Notes under the pieces: model-generated
What the model was told of the DNA's origin: nothing
What the model saw: only the letters and a program-made list of their open reading frames with translations
Database searches by the model: none
Part shown: in pieces, positions 1 through 11,646 of the stretch
How positions within the stretch are numbered: the first letter of the stretch is position 1
Layout of the letters: the number at the start of each line of letters is the position of its first letter
Position numbers and translations under genes: made by a program
Source: an uncultured Clostridia bacterium
Lineage (GTDB): Bacteria; Bacillota; Clostridia; Oscillospirales; Acutalibacteraceae
Assembly (NCBI GenBank): GCA_946183365.1
Contig: CAMHAH010000005.1
Coordinates: forward strand, 109,952 to 173,951
Reading direction: 5' to 3'
DNA: 64,000 nt

Positions 1-704
1 ATCTTATGCAGAACCTGCTCGGGCTTGTTAGCCATCTTGGGATCGTTCTTCATCTGCTCGACCATGATGTTCTTCTCATGCTCGATGACCTCAGCGGGAA
101 CGTCAGCCTCCTTGAGGTAAGGAGTGTTGAGAGCTGCTATCTGCATAGCGATATCCTTACCGTAAGCAACGAACTCAGCATTCTTGGTGTCGATATCGGT
201 ATCGAAGTTGACCAGAACACCGATCTTGCCGCCTGCGTGAACATAAGCTACACAAGCGCCGTCAACCTTCTCGAAGCGACGGATCTGGATATTCTCGCCG
301 ATAGTCAGGACCTTCTCCTGTAAGAGCTCGGCAACTGTCATATCGGAGCCTGCAGCCTTAGTAGCGAGGAGAGCCTCAACATCAGCGGGGGTCTCAGCCA
401 TAACGGTCTGAGCACAGGTGTTTACAAATGCCTGGAAATCAGCGTTCTTAGCTACGAAGTCTGTCTCAGCGTTGACCTCGATAACTACGCCGGCAGTGTT
501 ATCGTCATTGGTGATAGCCAGAGCGATACCCTCAGCCGCGATACGGTCAGCTTTCTTGGCCTGCTTAGCCAGACCCTGCTTTCTTAATACGTCAATAGCG
601 GCTTCCATATCGCCGTTAGCTTCGGTAAGAGCCTTTTTGCAGTCCATCATACCGCAGCCGGTCTTCTCGCGAAGCGCCTTTACATCCTGAGCTGTAAATG
701 CCAT
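1..704 (-). CDS. tsf: Elongation factor Ts (partial, C-terminus outside window)
   Basis: Guanine-nucleotide exchange factor that regenerates EF-Tu-GTP in the cytoplasm. The reading frame is not in the ORF track because it has no stop in the window. Translation from the ATG at 704 gives MAFTAQDVKALREKTG, followed by the EF-Ts signature segment with GCGMMDCKKAL and then NAETDFVAKN, both classic EF-Ts landmarks. About 234 residues are visible and the C-terminal end is lost at the window edge. An AAAGGA ribosome site lies just before the ATG. It follows rpsB by 42 bases in the same direction, the common rpsB-tsf operon arrangement. The identification is secure. Confidence 0.97.
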   Translation of the reverse strand, partial: MAFTAQDVKALREKTGCGMMDCKKALTEANGDMEAAIDVLRKQGLAKQAKKADRIAAEGIALAITNDDNTAGVVIEVNAETDFVAKNADFQAFVNTCAQTVMAETPADVEALLATKAAGSDMTVAELLQEKVLTIGENIQIRRFEKVDGACVAYVHAGGKIGVLVNFDTDIDTKNAEFVAYGKDIAMQIAALNTPYLKEADVPAEVIEHEKNIMVEQMKNDPKMANKPEQVLHK

Positions 705-746
705 ATATACCATTCCTTTCGATTAATAATACTATTTATTAAAGGA

Positions 747-1484
747 TTACTCCTCTACGATATCCTCAGCCTCTTCGGGCTCTGCCGCAGCGGCGCCCAT
801 CTGACCTTCCTTACCCTCAATGATAGCATTAGCCATAGCGCCGGAGATAAGCTTAACGGCACGGATAGCGTCGTCGTTACCGGGGATAACATAGTCAACG
901 TCATCGGGATCGCAGTTTGTATCAACGATAGCTACGATCGGGATACCGAGTTTCTTAGCCTCTGATACGGCGATCTTCTCTTTTCTGGGGTCTACGATGA
1001 ACAGAGCGCCGGGCATCTCGGTCATGTCCTTGATACCGCCGAGGAACTTCTCAAGCTTCTCGATCTCGAGGTTGAGCTTGATAACTTCCTTCTTGGGCAG
1101 AAGATCGAATGTGCCGTCCTCTTCCATTGTACGGAGCTGCTTTAAGCGAGCGATCCTGCGGCGGATGGTTGTGAAGTTGGTCAGCATACCGCCGAGCCAT
1201 CTTGCGTTTACATAGTAAGCGCCGGCGCGGGTAGCCTCGTCCTTAACGCTCTCCATAGCCTGCTTCTTAGTGCCGACAAAAAGAACGCTCTTGCCTTCCA
1301 TAGAGATCTCTCTTACGAAATTGTACGCTTCCTCGAGCTTGACAACGGTCTTCTGCAGGTCGATGATGTAGATACCGTTACGCTCTGTGAAGATGTAGGG
1401 AGCCATCTTAGGGTTCCATCTTCTTGTCTGGTGGCCGAAGTGTACGCCTGCCTCCAGAAGCTGTTTCATAGAAACTACTGCCAT
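747..1484 (-). CDS. rpsB: 30S ribosomal protein S2
   Basis: Small-subunit ribosomal protein S2, needed for 30S assembly and for S1 docking in organisms with S1. The 245 residues match the usual family length. Visible landmarks are the N-terminal [19 protein letters not shown] block and the [11 protein letters not shown] segment. An acidic C-terminal tail ([11 protein letters not shown]) closes the protein. TAAGGAGG precedes the ATG by about 7 bases. It is first in an operon with tsf. Its upstream leader holds a nested inverted repeat (separate entry), so autoregulation by S2 is possible but inferred. Confidence 0.98.
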   Translation of the reverse strand: MAVVSMKQLLEAGVHFGHQTRRWNPKMAPYIFTERNGIYIIDLQKTVVKLEEAYNFVREISMEGKSVLFVGTKKQAMESVKDEATRAGAYYVNARWLGGMLTNFTTIRRRIARLKQLRTMEEDGTFDLLPKKEVIKLNLEIEKLEKFLGGIKDMTEMPGALFIVDPRKEKIAVSEAKKLGIPIVAIVDTNCDPDDVDYVIPGNDDAIRAVKLISGAMANAIIEGKEGQMGAAAAEPEEAEDIVEE

Positions 1485-1527
1485 GATTTTCCTCCTTAGG
1501 TTAAAAACCTCCGTTGCGGTCGTGTAT

Positions 1528-1576
1528 TTTGACAGGAAAATCAGCGGTCATAAGCCGCAGACACCCAACTGTCAAA
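1528..1576 (-). promoter_or_regulatory. Nested inverted repeat in the rpsB leader
   Basis: Reading the minus strand, TTTGACAG (1569-1576) pairs perfectly with CTGTCAAA (1528-1535), enclosing a second stem GCGG/CCGC with a 7-base loop. It lies about 45 bases before the rpsB start, where an S2-binding leader would be expected. An alternative reading is a promoter: TTGACA, 17 bases, TATGAC occupies the same bases (1547-1575). I cannot tell which is right from sequence alone. Confidence 0.4.
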
Positions 1577-1601
1577 CCGTCAACGTGCGTAATGCCTAAA
1601 T

Positions 1602-1630
1602 ATTTTATCACAAATAAAAAAAGAAATCAA
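1602..1630 (-). promoter_or_regulatory. Candidate sigma-A promoter for rpsB-tsf
   Basis: On the minus strand TTGATT is followed after 17 bases by TAAAAT. Transcription would start about 110 bases before rpsB and include the leader hairpin. The -35 falls in the arm of the upstream gene's terminator and the spacer contains its T-tract, so chance similarity is possible. Confidence 0.5.
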
Positions 1631-1660
1631 GCATTTTTATAAGGAAAACACTTGATTTCT
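1622..1660 (-). terminator. Rho-independent terminator of the cell wall hydrolase gene
   Basis: A perfect 10-bp inverted repeat AGAAATCAAG/CTTGATTTCT with a 19-base loop is followed on the minus strand by a run of seven T. It sits 30 bases beyond the hydrolase stop. Confidence 0.75.
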
Positions 1661-1690
1661 CAATATTTTTTTAATTAATTAGCAGGCTTA

Positions 1691-2542
1691 TCAGAAATCG
1701 AAGAATCTGACATAACCGTAAGAGCATACATAATCCTGAGCCTCGTGCCAAGCGCTTGTGCAGTAGTTGCTCGCGTAGAACACGCGGATAGAATGCTGTA
1801 CAGCGGAACCGCCCTGGTCAAAGATATAGTTAACAACTTCTTTAGCGGTAGATGACGGTGTGATAGATGTTGAACCGTAATAACCGTTCTGCTTGAAGAG
1901 CTGCTGCATACTGCTGTAGCTGCCGTTAACATAAGTGTCTCTGATACACTGAGCGACAAGAGCCATACCTGTATAGCCCATGCTGCCTGCCTCACCCATA
2001 AGCATACGCTCTACCTGATCTCTGTCACTTGCAGAGAGAGATACGCTGTAGCCTGAATAGTTGGGATCGGGATTGTCGATATCCATCAGATAACCTGCTG
2101 AATAAGACGCCGAAACAGTGTTCTCGGAATAGTCGTCATAATCCTCGTCGGATGTTGAACTGCTGTCGGCTGAGTAATCGACTGAAGCGGAAGAGTTATC
2201 AGCAGAAGCCGTAGCGACTGTCTCACTGCTTGACTGGGGCTGGGTGGTCTCAGACTCGGTAGCCTCTGTCTCACTCTTCTTTGAAGCCTCGACAATAGCG
2301 AGCTGTTCGCTTACGACCGCCTGAGCCTCTTTCTTTGCTTCGTCGATAGTGATGGCCCTCTTGGTAAGAAGCTCATCCTCCGCCGATACTATATTATTAT
2401 CTTGTGTTTTGGTTTCTGTTTTATTGGTATCACTTGCAGCTCCTACAACCGGTGCGAGAATCAGAGTGCCGGTCAAAAGCAAAGCGACGCAAAGACCGAT
2501 GATCGCTATCCGGCGTGAAAACCGAATCGTTTCTGTACTCAT
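1691..2542 (-). CDS. Secreted cell wall hydrolase, SleB/Hydrolase_2-like
   Basis: Likely a peptidoglycan hydrolase outside the membrane. The ORF track begins at 2620, but the ATG at 2542 has TAAAGGAGG eight bases upstream and directly precedes a signal/anchor sequence (IAIIGLCVALLLTGTLILAP), so I take 2542, giving 283 residues. After the membrane segment comes a long Ser/Thr/Glu/Asp-rich linker (about residues 35-165). The C-terminal domain starts near DRDQVERMLMGEAG. That block and the following ALVAQCIRDTYVNG resemble the Hydrolase_2 fold of SleB/CwlJ spore-cortex hydrolases, whose conserved Glu falls in the GEA motif. Whether it acts in germination or growth is unknown. It is transcribed alone, with its own terminator. 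Confidence 0.75.
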   Translation of the reverse strand: MSTETIRFSRRIAIIGLCVALLLTGTLILAPVVGAASDTNKTETKTQDNNIVSAEDELLTKRAITIDEAKKEAQAVVSEQLAIVEASKKSETEATESETTQPQSSSETVATASADNSSASVDYSADSSSTSDEDYDDYSENTVSASYSAGYLMDIDNPDPNYSGYSVSLSASDRDQVERMLMGEAGSMGYTGMALVAQCIRDTYVNGSYSSMQQLFKQNGYYGSTSITPSSTAKEVVNYIFDQGGSAVQHSIRVFYASNYCTSAWHEAQDYVCSYGYVRFFDF

Positions 2543-2710
2543 AATTCTGCCTCCTTTATAATAGTAGTCTATCGGTGATCCGATATGAAATGTCGCAGTA
2601 ATCCTAAGGACTTGCTTCATTTCGTGTCTTATTTAACCATAAAATAACAAGAATTGCAAGTTTGTTACTTTTTAATTATAATTCTTTTAAAGCACCATAA
2701 ACGGCTTTTA

Positions 2711-2725
2711 ATTCTAATTCAGAAT
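2711..2725. repeat. Interrupted palindrome TTCTAATTCAGAA, copy 1
   Basis: ATTCT-AATTC-AGAAT lies upstream of the hydrolase gene. The 13-base core occurs exactly again at 12081-12093 (intergenic) and at 26646-26658 (inside spoIIIAF). Its function is unknown. Confidence 0.4.
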
Positions 2726-2783
2726 ATTTCTTTATAAATTATGTACATATTCAACAATAATGAATAGTGCAATTTGCCTTGGT

Positions 2784-3089
2784 TCACAAAAATATTTGGT
2801 GACAAAACGTTACAAATTTATGACGGTTTTTTGCCTTCTTTGGCATTTTTTGCACAGAATTCTCGACTAAAATCGCGTCTTCGCCGATCAATCTGATTTT
2901 TTCCCACGAAATATAAAAATCGTCAGATTTACCAAACAGACCAAACAGCCTCGGTCTGCCGTAAACTATCAGAGCTACGACCTTAGCGCATTTTGTATCG
3001 ACCTCGAGATCGTCCACATAGCCTATCTTGCATCCGTTGTTGGCGTTGATGACTTCCTTTTTTCTGAGTTCCTGTAACCGGCAGGGCAT
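2784..3089 (-). CDS. YlmC/YmxH family PRC-barrel protein
   Basis: A small protein of the YlmC/YmxH sporulation-associated family, which has a PRC-barrel-like fold and no assigned reaction. The ORF track extends to 3191, but that extension crosses the upstream terminator. The ATG at 3089 follows GGAGGTG by five bases and gives 101 residues beginning MPCRLQELRKKEVINANNG. The family pattern is visible in GCKIGYVDDLEVD, an aromatic/basic stretch GRPRLFGLFG, and ISWEKIRLIGEDAILVE. It lies just after the first V-ATPase operon and is separated from it by a terminator. Confidence 0.85.
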   Translation of the reverse strand: MPCRLQELRKKEVINANNGCKIGYVDDLEVDTKCAKVVALIVYGRPRLFGLFGKSDDFYISWEKIRLIGEDAILVENSVQKMPKKAKNRHKFVTFCHQIFL

Positions 3090-3119
3090 ATCGATCACCT
3101 CCCCGTTACTATGGTATTC

Positions 3120-3128
3120 ATTATAACA
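3120..3128 (-). promoter_or_regulatory. Extended -10 element before the YlmC/YmxH gene
   Basis: TGTTATAAT on the minus strand is a perfect extended -10, placed 31 bases before the ATG. No convincing -35 is visible. It abuts the T-tract of the preceding terminator. Confidence 0.5.
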
Positions 3129-3136
3129 AAAAAATA

Positions 3137-3159
3137 TACACCCACATGAAGTGGGTGTA
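3137..3159 (-). terminator. Terminator of V-ATPase operon 1
   Basis: A 9-bp perfect stem TACACCCAC/GTGGGTGTA with a 5-base loop is followed on the minus strand by TATTTTTTTG. It lies 28 bases past the ntpD stop. Confidence 0.9.
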
Positions 3160-3187
3160 AACAAAGTGTTAACAGTAAGATCGTCGA

Positions 3188-3835
3188 TCAATACCCGTGA
3201 GCCTGGGCGAGCATCATATCCTTTACCTTCATCAGTCGGGTCTGGGTCGAGCGCTCGTTCTCATCGAGTTTTCGCGTGATGTAGCGAATCTGCTCCTGTG
3301 TCTCGGGGATCATAACGTGCTCGAGAGCGTTTACGCGGCGGCGGGTCTTTTCGATCTCGTCCGCCATGAGCTGACAGCTCTTCTCTATCTCAGCGAGCCT
3401 GATAAGATCCGGCAGAATGTCCGAAAGGGACTTTACAGCGCCGTCAAGGTCAGAGGATGTGAACGCGAAGCCGTAGGAATAGATATCGTTCGGATCGGGA
3501 GTACGGGTATCGGTATCGAAAACAGGGATATCGACACTCATGACGTTGCGATATGAGGTGGTGACATATATCTCCTGCTTCGGAGCCAAGAGCGCAGCCT
3601 TTAAGGTCTCGTCGCTCATAGAAGCCTTTGCCAGTACGAAATTGGCGTTAGCCTGACGTATCTGCTCCTCTACCTTCATTCTGAGAGAACGGTTTTCTCT
3701 GACCATCTCAAGAAATCGGCGCATCAGCTCGTCGCGCTTATCCTTGAGCAGCTTATGCCCGCGTGTTGCTGTATTCATTTTTTTCTTGAGCCGGGTGAGC
3801 TCCATTCTGGTCGGATTGACCTGTTTTACAGCCAT
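3188..3835 (-). CDS. ntpD: V/A-type ATPase subunit D (operon 1)
   Basis: Central rotor-shaft subunit coupling A/B head catalysis to the membrane ring. The 215 residues fit the family. Landmarks are the N-terminal NPTRMELTRLKKKM coiled coil, the TRRRVNALEHVMIPE motif near residue 165 that marks V-type subunit D, and a C-terminal helix ending KVKDMMLAQ. AAAGGTGAT precedes the ATG. It is the last gene of the operon, 113 bases after ntpB. That gap carries a repeat element found once more in this operon. Confidence 0.97.
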   Translation of the reverse strand: MAVKQVNPTRMELTRLKKKMNTATRGHKLLKDKRDELMRRFLEMVRENRSLRMKVEEQIRQANANFVLAKASMSDETLKAALLAPKQEIYVTTSYRNVMSVDIPVFDTDTRTPDPNDIYSYGFAFTSSDLDGAVKSLSDILPDLIRLAEIEKSCQLMADEIEKTRRRVNALEHVMIPETQEQIRYITRKLDENERSTQTRLMKVKDMMLAQAHGY

Positions 3836-3845
3836 TGTATCACCT

Positions 3846-3905
3846 TTTCAGTTAGGAGTTAGGAATTAGGAATTAGGAGTTGTGGGCGGACTCCGTCCGC
3901 ACCTG
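3846..3905. repeat. Intergenic repeat family 1, copy 1
   Basis: Tandem TTAGGAGTTAGGAATTAGG motifs are followed by a hairpin GCGGAC-TCC-GTCCGC and then CACCTGAT. A second copy in the same orientation lies at 7115-7176, also between two genes of this operon. Neither copy encodes protein. Confidence 0.65.
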
Positions 3906-3948
3906 ATTCCTATATAATCTAAAACGCGACAGCGTTTTCCTTAACTAC

Positions 3949-5322
3949 TCACTTTTTATCATAATACATATCGAGATATTTATCGTCGATACGCTTGAGC
4001 TCTGAGCGCGGAAGGATACGCAGAAGCTCCCAGCCGAGATCGAGGGTCTCTTCTATAGAGCGGTTCGTTTCATAGCCCTGAGATACATACTCGGTCTCGA
4101 AGCGATCGGCAAACTTAGCGTACAGCTTATCTATGTCGGTAAGAGCGCTCTCGCCGAGGATGACCATGAGCTCCTTTGCGTCCTTACCTCTCGCGTAAGC
4201 GGAGAAGAGCTGGTTCATGGTGTTACTGTGATCAGAGCGGGTCTTGCCCTCGCCAATTCCCTTATCCTTAAGACGGGACAATGACGGCAGAACATCTATC
4301 GGAGGCGCGATATTCTTGCGATAAAGCTCACGGGAGAGGATTATCTGACCCTCGGTGATATAGCCTGTAAGGTCGGGGATCGGGTGAGTTTTATCATCCT
4401 CGGGCATGGTGAGGATCGGGATGAGGGTGATAGAGCCCTTCTTGCCCTTCTGTCTGCCGGCGCGCTCATAAAGAGTAGCAAGGTCGGTGTACATATAGCC
4501 GGGATATCCGCGTCTGCCGGGTACCTCTTTACGCGCGGCTGAGACCTCACGCAGGGCGTCGGCGTAGTTGGTAATATCTGTCATTATTACCAGAACGTGC
4601 ATATCTGCTTCAAAAGCGAGATACTCGGCTGCTGTCAGAGCCATACGGGGTGTGGAGATTCGCTCGATAGCCGGGTCGTTCGCGAGGTTCACGAACATAA
4701 CTGTACGGTCGATAGCGCCTGTCTCTTTAAAGCTCTCTATAAAGTAGTTGGACTCTTCAAACGTGATGCCCATAGCGGCGAACACAACGGCGAACTGCTC
4801 ATCTGTGCCGCGAACCTTAGCCTGACGGGCTATCTGAGCCGCAAGCTGAGCGTGAGGCAGACCGGAAGCGGAGAATATCGGGAGCTTCTGACCTCTTACG
4901 AGGGTATTTAGACCGTCGATAGCAGAAACACCTGTCTGGATGAACTCCTGGGGATAGTTCCTTGCGTATGGGTTCATGGGCAGACCGTTGATATCCATGC
5001 GCTTAACGGGCAGGATATCGGGACCGCCGTCGATGGGCTTGCCCATACCGTCGAATACTCGTGAGAGCATATCGGTGGATACGCCCAGCTCCATTGACTT
5101 ACCTAAAAAGCGAACCTTGGAGTTTGAGAGATTTATGCCGGCGGCTGAGTCGAAGAGCTGGACGAGAGCGTCCTCGCCGTTGATCTCAAGGACCTTGCAG
5201 CGTCTTACCTCGCCTGAGGAAAGCTCTATCTCGCCAAGGTCATTGTAGCTTACGTCGCTGACGCCTTTGACCAGCATCAAAGGACCCGCTACCTCTTGAA
5301 TAGTCCTGTATTCCTTAGGCAT
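3949..5322 (-). CDS. ntpB: V/A-type ATPase subunit B (operon 1)
   Basis: Non-catalytic head subunit alternating with subunit A in the A3B3 ring. The track starts at a GTG (5328), but the ATG at 5322 stands ten bases after AGGAG and gives 457 residues ([11 protein letters not shown]). Visible family blocks include [25 protein letters not shown]-like [13 protein letters not shown], and the highly conserved [22 protein letters not shown]. It lacks a canonical GxxGxGKT P-loop, as expected for B. Its start lies three bases past the ntpA stop, consistent with translational coupling. Confidence 0.97.
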   Translation of the reverse strand: MPKEYRTIQEVAGPLMLVKGVSDVSYNDLGEIELSSGEVRRCKVLEINGEDALVQLFDSAAGINLSNSKVRFLGKSMELGVSTDMLSRVFDGMGKPIDGGPDILPVKRMDINGLPMNPYARNYPQEFIQTGVSAIDGLNTLVRGQKLPIFSASGLPHAQLAAQIARQAKVRGTDEQFAVVFAAMGITFEESNYFIESFKETGAIDRTVMFVNLANDPAIERISTPRMALTAAEYLAFEADMHVLVIMTDITNYADALREVSAARKEVPGRRGYPGYMYTDLATLYERAGRQKGKKGSITLIPILTMPEDDKTHPIPDLTGYITEGQIILSRELYRKNIAPPIDVLPSLSRLKDKGIGEGKTRSDHSNTMNQLFSAYARGKDAKELMVILGESALTDIDKLYAKFADRFETEYVSQGYETNRSIEETLDLGWELLRILPRSELKRIDDKYLDMYYDKK

Positions 5323-5324
5323 TA

Positions 5325-7094
5325 TCACTCATCTCCTTTCTTGATGATATTATTTATATCAACATCGAGATTATAAATGATATCGCTGTAAACGGTATCT
5401 ATCTCGTTTTCATCGACATATTTGAACCTGCCTATACGCTCTCGGATAGGCATATCGATGAGTGCGTTCAGCTGAGCTCCCTTATCGAGAGCCTCGGCGC
5501 TCTTATCGAAGAACGCCATGACGAGCTGCATCATATGATACTGCTTGTTGAGCGTGGTATAGGTATCGGTCTCATGGAAGGCGTTCTGATGTAAAAAGTC
5601 CTCACGGATAGAGCGCGCCGCCTCGAGCTTGATACGGTCGATGTCTGAGAGAGCGTCCATACCGACGAGCTTGACTATCTCTTCGAGCTCGCTCTCTTCC
5701 TGCAAGAGTGCCATAACGCGCGCGCGAAGATCCATCCAGTCGGCAGCTACGTTATCCTGATACCACTTAGCCATGGTATCAACATACAATGAGTATGATG
5801 TAAGCCAGTTTACAGCCGGGAAGTGACGTTTATAAGCAAGACCCGCGTCGAGACCCCAGAACACCTTTACGATACGAAGTGTAGCCTGAGATACAGGCTC
5901 TGAGATATCGCCGCCGGGAGGCGATACCGCGCCGATAACGGAGAGCGAACCCTCCTGATCCTCTGAACCGAGGGTGATTACTCGGCCGGCTCTCTCATAG
6001 AACTGAGCGAGACGGGAACCGAGATACGCGGGATATCCCTCTTCACCGGGCATTTCTTCAAGACGACCGGACATCTCTCTGAGAGCCTCAGCCCAACGGG
6101 AGGTCGAATCGGCCATAAGAGCTACGGAGTAACCCATATCGCGGAAATACTCGGCTATAGTGATACCTGTGTATATGGAAGCCTCACGAGCCGCGACGGG
6201 CATATCGGAGGTATTGGCGATAAGAACGGTACGCTCCATAAGACTGTGACCCGTCTTAGGGTCGAGCAGCTCGGGGAACTCGTTAAGAACGTCGGTCATC
6301 TCGTTGCCGCGCTCACCGCAGCCGATATATACTACGATATCAGCCTCAGCCCATTTAGCAAGCTGGTGCTGGACGACGGTCTTGCCTGAACCGAAAGGAC
6401 CGGGAACCGCAGCGACGCCGCCCTTAGCTATCGGGAAGAGCGTATCTATGACGCGCTGACCCGTGATAAGAGGCATATCGGGAGAGAGCTTGCGCTTATA
6501 GGGTCTGCCGATACGGACAGGCCACTTTTGCATCAGGGTGACTTCATGTCTCTCGCCTTTATCATCCTCTACAACGGCAACGGTATCGGTGACCTTATAG
6601 CCGCCGCTTGAGATCTCTTTGATAATACCGCTTACCTTAGCGGGTACCATTATCTTATGAAGGACGATTGCAGTCTCCTGAACGGTACCGATGACATCGC
6701 CGCCCTCTACCCTTTCGCCGACCTTGGCTGCAGCGTCGAACTGCCAAACCTTATCGCGCTTCAGTGCGGGTACGGAGATACCGCGGCTGAGATTGTTGCC
6801 GCTGACCTTCATGATATCGTCAAGAGGTCTCTGGATACCGTCATATATACTTTCGATAAGTCCCGGACCGAGCTCGACAGAGAGCTGGCTGCCTGTGGAA
6901 ACGACAGGCTCGCCGGGGCCGAGACCCGAGGTCTCTTCGTATACCTGTATAGAGGCGCGGTCGCCGTGCATCTCAATGACCTCGCCGATGAGGTTCATAT
7001 CGGAAACGTGTACAACGTCGAACATATTGCAGTCGCGCATACCCTCGGCGATGACCAGAGGACCGGCTACCTTCTTAATTACACCTGTACTCAT
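5325..7094 (-). CDS. ntpA: V/A-type ATPase catalytic subunit A (operon 1)
   Basis: Catalytic head subunit that binds and hydrolyses (or makes) ATP. The 589 residues are normal for the family. The Walker A loop GPFGSGKT lies near residue 231. It follows the subunit-A-specific insertion (about residues 115-190) and precedes [13 protein letters not shown]. The arginine-bearing [14 protein letters not shown] and [12 protein letters not shown] blocks are present. The upstream gap to the F-subunit gene is 134 bases, longer than elsewhere in the operon, and contains repeat family 1. A second, diverged copy of this gene lies at 57245-58996. Confidence 0.98.
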   Translation of the reverse strand: MSTGVIKKVAGPLVIAEGMRDCNMFDVVHVSDMNLIGEVIEMHGDRASIQVYEETSGLGPGEPVVSTGSQLSVELGPGLIESIYDGIQRPLDDIMKVSGNNLSRGISVPALKRDKVWQFDAAAKVGERVEGGDVIGTVQETAIVLHKIMVPAKVSGIIKEISSGGYKVTDTVAVVEDDKGERHEVTLMQKWPVRIGRPYKRKLSPDMPLITGQRVIDTLFPIAKGGVAAVPGPFGSGKTVVQHQLAKWAEADIVVYIGCGERGNEMTDVLNEFPELLDPKTGHSLMERTVLIANTSDMPVAAREASIYTGITIAEYFRDMGYSVALMADSTSRWAEALREMSGRLEEMPGEEGYPAYLGSRLAQFYERAGRVITLGSEDQEGSLSVIGAVSPPGGDISEPVSQATLRIVKVFWGLDAGLAYKRHFPAVNWLTSYSLYVDTMAKWYQDNVAADWMDLRARVMALLQEESELEEIVKLVGMDALSDIDRIKLEAARSIREDFLHQNAFHETDTYTTLNKQYHMMQLVMAFFDKSAEALDKGAQLNALIDMPIRERIGRFKYVDENEIDTVYSDIIYNLDVDINNIIKKGDE

Positions 7095-7114
7095 AATGTA
7101 TCATTCCTTTTTAA

Positions 7115-7176
7115 TAGTCAGAAGTTAGGAGTTAGAATTAGGAGTTGACGGCGGGCGCTGTCCGCACCCGATCCCA
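7115..7176. repeat. Intergenic repeat family 1, copy 2
   Basis: GTTAGGAGTTAGAATTAGG followed by GCGGGC-GCT-GTCCGC and CACCCGAT. The left arm differs from copy 1, but a G-U pair keeps the hairpin intact. It lies between the F and A subunit genes. Confidence 0.65.
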
Positions 7177-7228
7177 ATGTGTGAACCGTTAAGCAACTAA
7201 CAGTATCTAATTCAAAACTCTTTACTTA

Positions 7229-7549
7229 TCATTCGTTGAATATATCGCTGCCGACGGCCTTTTCGACAGACTTTCTGACGGCTGACATACCCTCGCCCGT
7301 ATTGCCCGACACGCCCGGTATCAGTATTATGGCGGGAGAAGGCTCGCTGCGGTACTTCTCGATCTCTTTATCGAGCTCAGCAGCTGCCGCCTCGGTTATA
7401 TAAATAATGCTGTAGTTACGGCTCTGACAAAGCTTTTTGAACACCGCTGTGTTATCGGCTCCAAGCTCATAAAAATATGTATCAAGACCGAGTGCCGCGA
7501 AGCCGTAGATACTCTCTCTGTCGCCGAATACCGCTATTCTCTCAGACAT
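7229..7549 (-). CDS. ntpG: V/A-type ATPase subunit F (operon 1)
   Basis: Small central-stalk subunit that contacts subunit D and modulates activity. In the Enterococcus naming it is NtpG. The 106 residues match the family, with an N-terminal beta strand IAVFGDRESIYGFAALGLD (the GD..t..GF..aG pattern is typical) and a mid-protein IIYITEAAAAEL. The ATG overlaps the end of ntpC by eight bases and follows GAGGGAT, so the two are probably translationally coupled. Confidence 0.94.
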   Translation of the reverse strand: MSERIAVFGDRESIYGFAALGLDTYFYELGADNTAVFKKLCQSRNYSIIYITEAAAAELDKEIEKYRSEPSPAIILIPGVSGNTGEGMSAVRKSVEKAVGSDIFNE

Positions 7550-8507
7550 ACATATCCCTCAGTCTTTCTTTTATCGTTTCTTCAGACAGTCCGTTGAGCT
7601 TTGCGGACAGTATCATTCTGACAGCCTTGATTTCATTTTGGCGCGCGATTATATAAGCGACTATCGGACCGATAGTAAAGGGCTCCCATTTCTGAGGCTT
7701 CATCACGGCGGTGAGATAATCGTCGCACCACTTCTCAAAGGCTGACATGGATGTATTTATAGCGTCAACCGCGGAGCGGTACTCTGTAAGACTGATATAT
7801 GACAGCACCGCGTCATAGCCCTCATAGGCGGCAGCCGAAAGCTTATCCTTATCAAGAGTATCGCACTCGGCTATCGCTCTGCGGATAAACTCGGGCTTTT
7901 TGCCTGTTTTGGCGCAGCGAACAGCCGTCTTGATATCAGCGCAGACGACAAACAGCTCGCAATACAGGCGGATGATCTCGTTATCGCTTTGCTTGCCGAG
8001 AGTGTAGACGCGATCCATGCACGCTTTATCTATGATGATATCGCAGAGCTGACCGTCAGAGGTCTGAAGCAGAGCTGTCATCGCCTCTTGAGCGACGTCC
8101 ATTAAAAACTCGGGGAGGTCTTTATAGGAGCGGTTCTTGACGCACTCATAGACCGTCTCGGGATCACACACCGCATTGTATATGAACAGACCGTCGGGCT
8201 TAATGTCGCGCGTGATACACTTGACAGCGACCTTGAGATTGTGAAAATCGTTGGGAACTCTGAGGAACTCGAGATCAGAGCGTTCTGAAACACACTCGTC
8301 TACAAAAGCCCAAAGCTTCTCTTCCTCAGCGGACAGAAGCTGTTCCGCCGATAGATCGGAGTTATCTCCCCAGCCCTTATCTCTGAGCAGCCGCATGACA
8401 GCTTCGGTATCCTTAGAGGATAACAGGGCGTCTATATCTGAGTCTGACAGAAGCTGTGTCTCTTTGAAGCGGATACGCGCTACAGCATATGTATAATCCT
8501 GCTGCAT
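7542..8507 (-). CDS. ntpC: V/A-type ATPase subunit C (operon 1)
   Basis: Socket subunit (AC39-like) linking the central stalk to the membrane ring. The 321 residues are almost entirely helical and fit the family. It begins QDYTYAVARIRFKE, close to the usual YxYxxARIRxxE start of bacterial subunit C, and ends NEIKAVRMILSAKLNGL, a typical C-terminal motif. TAAGGAGG lies seven bases before the ATG. It sits between the E and F genes, as in the Enterococcus ntp operon. Confidence 0.93.
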   Translation of the reverse strand: MQQDYTYAVARIRFKETQLLSDSDIDALLSSKDTEAVMRLLRDKGWGDNSDLSAEQLLSAEEEKLWAFVDECVSERSDLEFLRVPNDFHNLKVAVKCITRDIKPDGLFIYNAVCDPETVYECVKNRSYKDLPEFLMDVAQEAMTALLQTSDGQLCDIIIDKACMDRVYTLGKQSDNEIIRLYCELFVVCADIKTAVRCAKTGKKPEFIRRAIAECDTLDKDKLSAAAYEGYDAVLSYISLTEYRSAVDAINTSMSAFEKWCDDYLTAVMKPQKWEPFTIGPIVAYIIARQNEIKAVRMILSAKLNGLSEETIKERLRDMYV

Positions 8508-8521
8508 AGTAACCCTCCTTA

Positions 8522-9103
8522 TCAGAACAGAAGCCTGCCGGCTCTGTCGGAGAGGTTCTCAGCCTCACCCGCGAAAATGGCGTCAAAGGAGCAGTTCTGT
8601 TCTATGCCGCCGTACTTCAAGATAAAACCCGCTTCGATATCGGCAGTCTCGTCGGACAAGGTCAGCTGACCCTTTGAGCTCTTATTCAGCCTGTCGATAT
8701 AGCCCTGAGGAAGTCTCTCAATATCCTTTTTACCGAAAACGATAACACCGTCCTCGGGTTGCGAGTACTTCTCAACCATCTTATCGATCAGGTCAAAATA
8801 CTCGTCCTCGGGAAGGTTCTTGGCGTTTAACAAGCCCTCTGAGAGCATCTCGGAGATTATTTTCTGCTTAGTATACAGCATGACCCGCTTCTCTTCGAGG
8901 TCGGCAGCGGAGTCGCCGCGCTTCTTGATATCGGCTACCTTTGAGGCAGTCTTATCCTTGCCGTCGGCTATGATCTGCTGAGCCTTAGCCTCAGCCTCAG
9001 AGATTATCTTATCTGCTTTTTGCTGAGCCGCCCCGATCACAGAGGCGCATATCTTATCAGTATCAGACTGTATCTGTTCAATTATCTTATCAATACCTGA
9101 CAT
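8522..9103 (-). CDS. ntpE: V/A-type ATPase subunit E (operon 1)
   Basis: Peripheral-stalk subunit pairing with the G/H-type coiled coil. The track starts at a GTG (9112). The ATG at 9103 has GGTGA five bases upstream and gives 193 residues. The N-terminal two thirds are a long Ala/Lys/Glu/Gln coiled coil (AQQKADKIISEAEAKAQQII). The C-terminal domain includes the GFILKYGGIEQNCSFDAIF segment typical of subunit E. It starts 12 bases after ntpK. Confidence 0.93.
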   Translation of the reverse strand: MSGIDKIIEQIQSDTDKICASVIGAAQQKADKIISEAEAKAQQIIADGKDKTASKVADIKKRGDSAADLEEKRVMLYTKQKIISEMLSEGLLNAKNLPEDEYFDLIDKMVEKYSQPEDGVIVFGKKDIERLPQGYIDRLNKSSKGQLTLSDETADIEAGFILKYGGIEQNCSFDAIFAGEAENLSDRAGRLLF

Positions 9104-9115
9104 AACACTCACCGA

Positions 9116-11627
<2,512 letters not shown>

Positions 11628-11646
11628 AATGCTCCTCCTTACTGCT

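Noticed and set aside
997-1215. Opposite-strand ORF in rpsB, and similar shadows such as 3197-3556, 16031-16384, 18721-19308 and 30954-31508
   Set aside because: They mirror strongly conserved genes on the other strand and lack starts with ribosome sites.
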